NCBI GenBank assembly: GCA_020747015.1
Contig: JAGTJM010000002.1
Location: 744,001 to 808,000 of the forward strand
Direction: 5' to 3'
Length of the DNA: 64,000 bases
DNA from: Pyrenochaeta sp. MPI-SDFR-AT-0127
Taxonomy: Eukaryota > Ascomycota > Dothideomycetes > Pleosporales > Cucurbitariaceae
How positions within the stretch are numbered: the stretch's first letter is position 1; each line of letters begins with the position of its first letter. Below are positions 59,951-64,000 of this stretch, one piece after another. The position numbers were made by a program, and so were the translations under genes. A model generated the notes under the pieces. That model had not been told where the DNA came from. It did not search any database and was given only the letters and a program-made list of their open reading frames with translations.

Positions 59951-61051
59951 ATGGCGAAACGAAAAGTAACTGAGCCTGCTCCTCGACACAATAACAAGCG
60001 GTTGAGAGTCTTCACCACGCGTCGACAAGCCTTTACCTGGAAGCCCATGGACTGGAAGCTGAAGCGCACCATCACCGATAGAGTCTCCATTATGGTCAAC
60101 CGTACCGACCGCAAGCAATTGATTGTCACGAAGGTTTTGGGTATCAACCATCTCTCCAGTGACGATCTACGGCCTAGTGAGATACAAGCTCTTTCGCTGC
60201 TCCCTGACTGCAATCGGATAGTAAAGCACATCTTTTATTCCTCTTCTGACCCTGACATCGAACATGGGACGGCACTGTTCGAGCACTATCCTTTGGGAGA
60301 CCTCGCTCAGTGGAAGGCGCGAGAATTTGATAGCAAGAACCACAAGCCGGTACTCGAGAGCTTCATTTGGCGCTTCTTTGTCCAAATGAGCCAGGCGCTC
60401 GCCTTCATCCACAATCACATCGGGCCAGACCGTGAACAGCGAAATTGTATCCTTAACCGAGATATCAAGCCAAAGAACATTCTGGTCGTTGACAATGGCA
60501 ACACCTACCCATCATTCAAGCTACATGATTTCGACTGCGCGCTGGTTTACCGAAAGTCGAGGGCTCATCGTCCCTCACTCTGCGGAACATTTCAGTGGCA
60601 ACCTCCGGAGAATCCCATCATCAACACGACAGCAGCTGAGGTATGGGCTTTGGGTGCTTGCGTGCATTTCCTAGCCGTTGGAAAAGCACCGATTCAGGAC
60701 ATGAATCATTATGCTGTAGCACGATTCAACGAGAAGAAAGCGCATCCACATTCAGCGGACGAATATACTTCCCCAGATTGCTACTACGGAGCTCGCATAC
60801 CTCGCCGGGTGACCCCAATCAATCTTTCCGAAGAACAACAACAGCAACAAGGTGTGGGCCCTCTGAATTACCAGTACAGTGATGAGCTGAATCAGTGGAT
60901 GATGCAATGTCTCAATTGGAACCCAGATAGACGACCAGCCACAGATCAATTGGTCTATGGCATTAGGCCTGTGTCGGAAGCGATACTAAGGCGGATGGGA
61001 GGTGCTGCAGCTCTGGCGAATTTAGAAGTAAAGTTTGGTGCCGATGCTTGA
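59951..61051 (+). CDS. atypical protein-kinase-domain protein
   Basis: Single exon, 366 aa, ATG in the context ACCACCATGG. The kinase fold is recognisable, but its motifs are altered. The ATP-binding lysine is probably Lys61 (IVTKVLG). A Gly-rich loop is not visible. The catalytic loop reads NRDIKPKN (Asn169-Arg-Asp171...Asn176) where HRD is usual. The metal-binding motif is DFD (Asp193-Phe-Asp195) in place of DFG, APE appears as PPE, and the F-helix is EVWALGACVHFL. Key acids Asp171, Asn176 and Asp193 are kept, so weak activity is possible. Such proteins are common as lineage-expanded kinase-like genes in Pezizomycotina. No signal peptide or extra domain is seen, and the substrate is unknown. 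Confidence 0.8.
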   Translation: MAKRKVTEPAPRHNNKRLRVFTTRRQAFTWKPMDWKLKRTITDRVSIMVNRTDRKQLIVTKVLGINHLSSDDLRPSEIQALSLLPDCNRIVKHIFYSSSDPDIEHGTALFEHYPLGDLAQWKAREFDSKNHKPVLESFIWRFFVQMSQALAFIHNHIGPDREQRNCILNRDIKPKNILVVDNGNTYPSFKLHDFDCALVYRKSRAHRPSLCGTFQWQPPENPIINTTAAEVWALGACVHFLAVGKAPIQDMNHYAVARFNEKKAHPHSADEYTSPDCYYGARIPRRVTPINLSEEQQQQQGVGPLNYQYSDELNQWMMQCLNWNPDRRPATDQLVYGIRPVSEAILRRMGGAAALANLEVKFGADA

Positions 61052-61112
61052 TTTGAACGATATTCTTGCTCGGCTAGCTCTGAGGAATCGACCGCAAAAG
61101 TGTATTTAGCAC

Positions 61113-61880
61113 TCAGTCCGTACTCTTCCATATCCGAATGATCACCAACTTTTCCCAGCCTGCTTTCTTCCCACTCGAGCCCACAGTCTCCGCCATCCAA
61201 CCAGGGCTCCATCCTCTTATCCGCTGCTTCACCACTTCTGGCTTGTTCTGTGCACATAACAAAACATATGCGACTCCTCTATCCATACTCAGAATGTCCG
61301 CTATTTGTTCCAGCATTCTATTCGTCACCACCATACCATCTTCGCCACCAGCGTATGACAGCTCCAGAAGATAAGAGTCTTGTTCAAATGATGTAGCCTT
61401 CTTGCCGTCCGCGATCGTGTTGTAGACTTCATGACGAGAGAGATCTGGAAGCTCGGCAGGAACATATGGCGGGTTGAAAATGAACACGTCGATAGAGTGT
61501 GGCCGGATGGGTGACGCAAGGTCTCCATTCACAACGTCGGAGAAGATAGAGCGCCCATGTTCCTTGCCTTGGATTGCATCTTGAACAGTTTGCGAAGCTG
61601 CTCGACATGCGAAGCTGTTGATGTCAGTCCCGAGCGTCAGTACATCATGCCGACCGAATATGCTATGCGCATTGGCAGCAACAAACGCTAACACTACGCC
61701 GGAGCCGACGCCTACTTCGAGCACCAACGGCGGGGCAGAAGGGTTATCCTGCTTGAACCGGTCCTGCAGGAACGCAGTTTCTGACGGTGAAGAAATTGTG
61801 TCCAGCAAAAGGTATGAGTCTTCGGCTGGCTCGTAGACGCGATCAAAGCAGACGTGGGATGTGGATGGGGTTGGTAGCAT
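61113..61880 (-). CDS. MTQ2: eRF1 glutamine methyltransferase catalytic subunit
   Basis: Single exon, 255 aa. The ATG at 61880 gives MLPTPSTSHVCFDRVYEPAEDSYLLL; the frame is open upstream only to a TTG. The SAM-binding motif is LEVGVGSG at 54-61, and the substrate-glutamine motif NPPY is at 136-139, as in HemK/Mtq2 enzymes. With Trm112 it methylates the GGQ glutamine of translation release factor eRF1 in the cytosol. The stop is only 61 bp from the kinase-like gene's stop, so the two convergent 3' ends overlap as transcripts. It is divergent from SDH7, with 175 bp between starts. Confidence 0.93.
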   Translation of the reverse strand: MLPTPSTSHVCFDRVYEPAEDSYLLLDTISSPSETAFLQDRFKQDNPSAPPLVLEVGVGSGVVLAFVAANAHSIFGRHDVLTLGTDINSFACRAASQTVQDAIQGKEHGRSIFSDVVNGDLASPIRPHSIDVFIFNPPYVPAELPDLSRHEVYNTIADGKKATSFEQDSYLLELSYAGGEDGMVVTNRMLEQIADILSMDRGVAYVLLCAQNKPEVVKQRIRGWSPGWMAETVGSSGKKAGWEKLVIIRIWKSTD

Positions 61881-62055
61881 GGTTGCGATTGTGTTTCGAG
61901 GCCAGACGTGGTTGTTTGAAAGAGCCAATTGGCGTGGACGGAAGTAGTGAGATTATCGCCGAGGTTAGGTCATCGAGCGTTTTTGCAATCATGAATTCAT
62001 CACTTTTCCATCACCTTCATCTTGTACAACATTTCCTTTACTAATATTCGTAACA
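61881..62055. promoter_or_regulatory. compact bidirectional promoter of MTQ2 and SDH7
   Basis: Only 175 bp separate the two divergent start codons, so one short region must serve both. It has a pyrimidine-rich stretch just before the SDH7 start. Confidence 0.6.
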
Positions 62056-62600
62056 ATGAGAGCGTATACTCGATTGCTTGCAGCAGCAACAGATGCAGGC
62101 GTATCAAAGCCATTTAGGCCCGCCCCTGCTGCTTTATTACCACCAATCCCTCTCTACCGACGCCTCCTACGTTCTCATCGAAAGAGGCTTGGTGTAGAAG
62201 AGCGTCTTCTTGGTGATATGTATATTAAAGCTGAGTTTAGAGCTCACAAGGATATCGATAATCCTGTGCAAATTGTAATTTGCCCATGTGATGCATCAGG
62301 AGATAGCTTTGACTGACCAGAAGTAGATTGGTTTCCTATCAGAGTGGCAATTATACGCGCAAATGCTCGAAGGTGAATCCTGGAAAGAGGCAAAGATGGA
62401 CAAAGCTAAGATTGACAAAATGAGTGGTATGTTAAGTGAATTGGTTCTTTGTGAACTTGGCTCATTCGATTGCAGATCAGCAAATTGGACAATTGTACGA
62501 GCTTATGCAGGCAATACAGAAGCAGGCGGACGAAGACGCCGAAGAAGAGAAGGCCAAAATCGTAGGTACTCTCGATGACAAATCGAACGCGAGCCAGTGA
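62056..62600 (+). CDS. SDH7: succinate dehydrogenase assembly factor 3 (ACN9 family)
   Basis: Three exons: 62056-62274, 62327-62426 and 62476-62600 (147 aa). The N-terminus is short and basic with Ala and Leu, as a mitochondrial presequence. It is followed by LPPIPLYRRLLRSHRK, with the LYR motif at residues 33-35, and the family signature KAEFRAHKDIDNPVQI, which continues across intron 1 as IGFLSEWQLYA. The C-terminus is a charged coiled coil. Sdh7/SDHAF3 works in the mitochondrial matrix to help load Fe-S clusters into the Sdh2 subunit of complex II. Intron phases close. Confidence 0.92.
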
Positions 62601-62998
62601 TTGTGCAAAAGTGAAGTTCTCGATGGCCAACCAGATCTTGAAGACAAACGCTTTGGACTTCACGCTCGACAACGACTTTGATGACGGCAACATTGAATGC
62701 TTCAAATGTTTATTCGGAGGCCATGTACTATATATATCAGGAGGACCTAGAACAAGCCCTCGACATCTTGCATCCATCCTCACTGGCTGTTTTCGATTGT
62801 CTCTTTAGGATTGTGGGCGGGTCTGGTTAAATCAGCATTTATGCTTGCATTTCCTCGCCATCAACACTCCCAATTCTTGTTGGATTCTTCCTATCCGTCT
62901 CTTCCTAGCCGCTCAGTATCTGCGCTTCTGGCTCGCGATCACGGAGACTTCTTCTCCACGAAAGCCAAATTGGATCGACAGCCCTACAGGTGCGCATC
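62601..62998. other. spacer between SDH7 and the CaaX protein gene
   Basis: 398 bp containing the SDH7 3' end and the next promoter. A CTACAG acceptor-like site lies directly before 62990, so an unseen upstream exon of the next gene is possible. Confidence 0.5.
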
Positions 62999-63601
62999 AT
63001 GTGTGGTTGCACACTGTACGACTCGCCAACATGTGGCCACTCGTGGATCTCCATGAGCCAACCATGCGGCTTCCTCTCTGACCTTCTTAACTGTCCTTAC
63101 CGTCAAACCTATCAAACTCTGGTCGCACCTCCATACACCTGCCCCATGTGTAATGGTAGCTTTGCAGACCGCGAAACCATCGAAATGGTTCAAGGACCTT
63201 GGGGGTGCAACCAGATGATACGAAATCATATTGGGGGTAGTCACTCGATTCCGGGCCAATGGGGAAACGCGCATTTACTGCCAGGTGATTGGAGAGTCCC
63301 TTCCTTGGCTAGTAGTTATGGTACCATCGTCCCAGCTATGGGCAGATTTGGTGGGGAAGACCATCGTTTTACTGGGTCGTATGGATCTCGACAGGTTGGT
63401 AATGGCGCCTTGGTTGCAAATCCTCTGTTGGTCCCGAACATTCCAATGATCACGAATGGCGCTGGCCCTCTGGACGAAAATTACATTCCTAACTACGACT
63501 ACGATTGGGGCTGTGGTGGGAGAAGAAAGAGCAGGGAGCGCAAAACCAAGTACAAGTATAGGTATTCCAACAGACCTGCGACGAATTGTACAATCATGTA
63601 G
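62999..63601 (+). CDS. small cysteine-rich protein with polybasic tail and CaaX box
   Basis: Single exon, 200 aa, starting MCGCTLYDSPTCGHSW. The first 65 residues carry about nine cysteines and a histidine, including CGH, a lone Cys in SQPCGF and a TCPMCNG C-x2-C knuckle, so zinc binding is likely but no named finger fits. The middle is Gly/Pro/Asn-rich and probably disordered. The C-terminus is strongly basic (GGRRKSRERKTKYKYRYSNR) and ends NCTIM. The last four residues, Cys-Thr-Ile-Met, form a CaaX box of the farnesylated type; with the basic stretch this is the arrangement that targets Ras-like proteins to the plasma membrane. The function is unknown. The start could be wrong if there is an upstream exon. 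Confidence 0.65.
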   Translation: MCGCTLYDSPTCGHSWISMSQPCGFLSDLLNCPYRQTYQTLVAPPYTCPMCNGSFADRETIEMVQGPWGCNQMIRNHIGGSHSIPGQWGNAHLLPGDWRVPSLASSYGTIVPAMGRFGGEDHRFTGSYGSRQVGNGALVANPLLVPNIPMITNGAGPLDENYIPNYDYDWGCGGRRKSRERKTKYKYRYSNRPATNCTIM

Positions 63602-64000
63602 ATATCTAGCTGGTCATTTGGAGGATTTTTGGTGGATTGTTACGGTTACAAGCAATGTTTTCAAAGAAATGATTGTACCCTCCCTTCTATGGCGCAGTTG
63701 TAATATCTCGAGTCTGGCGCAGATTGAGGGGCTAAGATGCCACCTGCCGGATTCCATCAGGGTAAAGGGTAGAGGAGATCGTCAATTACGAGGGAGAAGG
63801 GATCACGGGTCCTGCTATTCTATGTATCTAAGCCTTGTTTTCCGGAGTAATATGCAAATACACAACGCGTGACCTATCAAGGGTTCATGCATCGGATTTT
63901 AAAAGCAGCTTTGCCGACTACCAGCCCCGCGACACGTCAAAGACCGAGCGTAGGTTGCTCGCTCCCTTCAGCACTCCGCTTCGCCAGCAACAACTGGCGC
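63602..64000. other. terminal intergenic sequence
   Basis: The last 399 bp show no supported gene beyond the 3' side of the CaaX protein gene. Confidence 0.55.

Overview
The window is nuclear DNA of a filamentous ascomycete. Genes carry short 45-110 nt introns with GT..AG ends and TACTAAC-like branch sites, and the proteins are of fungal type. A type I non-reducing polyketide synthase of the melanin class lies near a CMR1-type regulator (two C2H2 fingers plus Zn2Cys6) and a trihydroxynaphthalene reductase. That combination points to Dothideomycetes, most likely Pleosporales (inference). Only ATG starts were accepted for genes.

Region 1 (1-7.0 kb) holds a four-helix membrane protein (1255-2244, +), a secreted cysteine-free repeat protein (2820-4601, -) and a naphthol reductase (6091-6996, -). 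Region 2 (7-36.9 kb) is gene-poor and dominated by the 1,8-dihydroxynaphthalene (DHN) melanin genes: the regulator CMR1 (11434-14719, -) and the synthase PKS1 (26709-33319, +). They are divergent and separated by 12 kb in which no convincing gene is visible. The synthase makes the naphthalene skeleton, the reductase performs one or both reduction steps, and the regulator presumably activates both. Scytalone dehydratase and laccase are not in the window.

Region 3 (36.9-64 kb) is a compact housekeeping block, much of it in divergent pairs. In order: prefoldin subunit 3, COG3, an RCC1-repeat mitochondrial protein (FMP25/BCA1-like), mitochondrial ribosomal protein bL31m, a flavin-reductase-domain protein with a long C-terminal extension, COX20, DNA polymerase epsilon catalytic subunit (POL2), a TauD-like dioxygenase, SmD1, an atypical protein kinase, the eRF1 methyltransferase MTQ2, the succinate dehydrogenase assembly factor SDH7/ACN9, and a small cysteine-rich protein ending in a polybasic stretch and a CaaX box.

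Exon boundaries were read by eye; frame closure was checked arithmetically for every multi-exon gene. No tRNA, rRNA, CRISPR array or intact transposon was recognised. The most unusual items are the CaaX protein, the kinase with altered catalytic motifs, the flavin-reductase fusion, a 129-bp segment bounded by 15-bp perfect inverted repeats, and a two-part motif shared by the regions upstream of CMR1 and PKS1.
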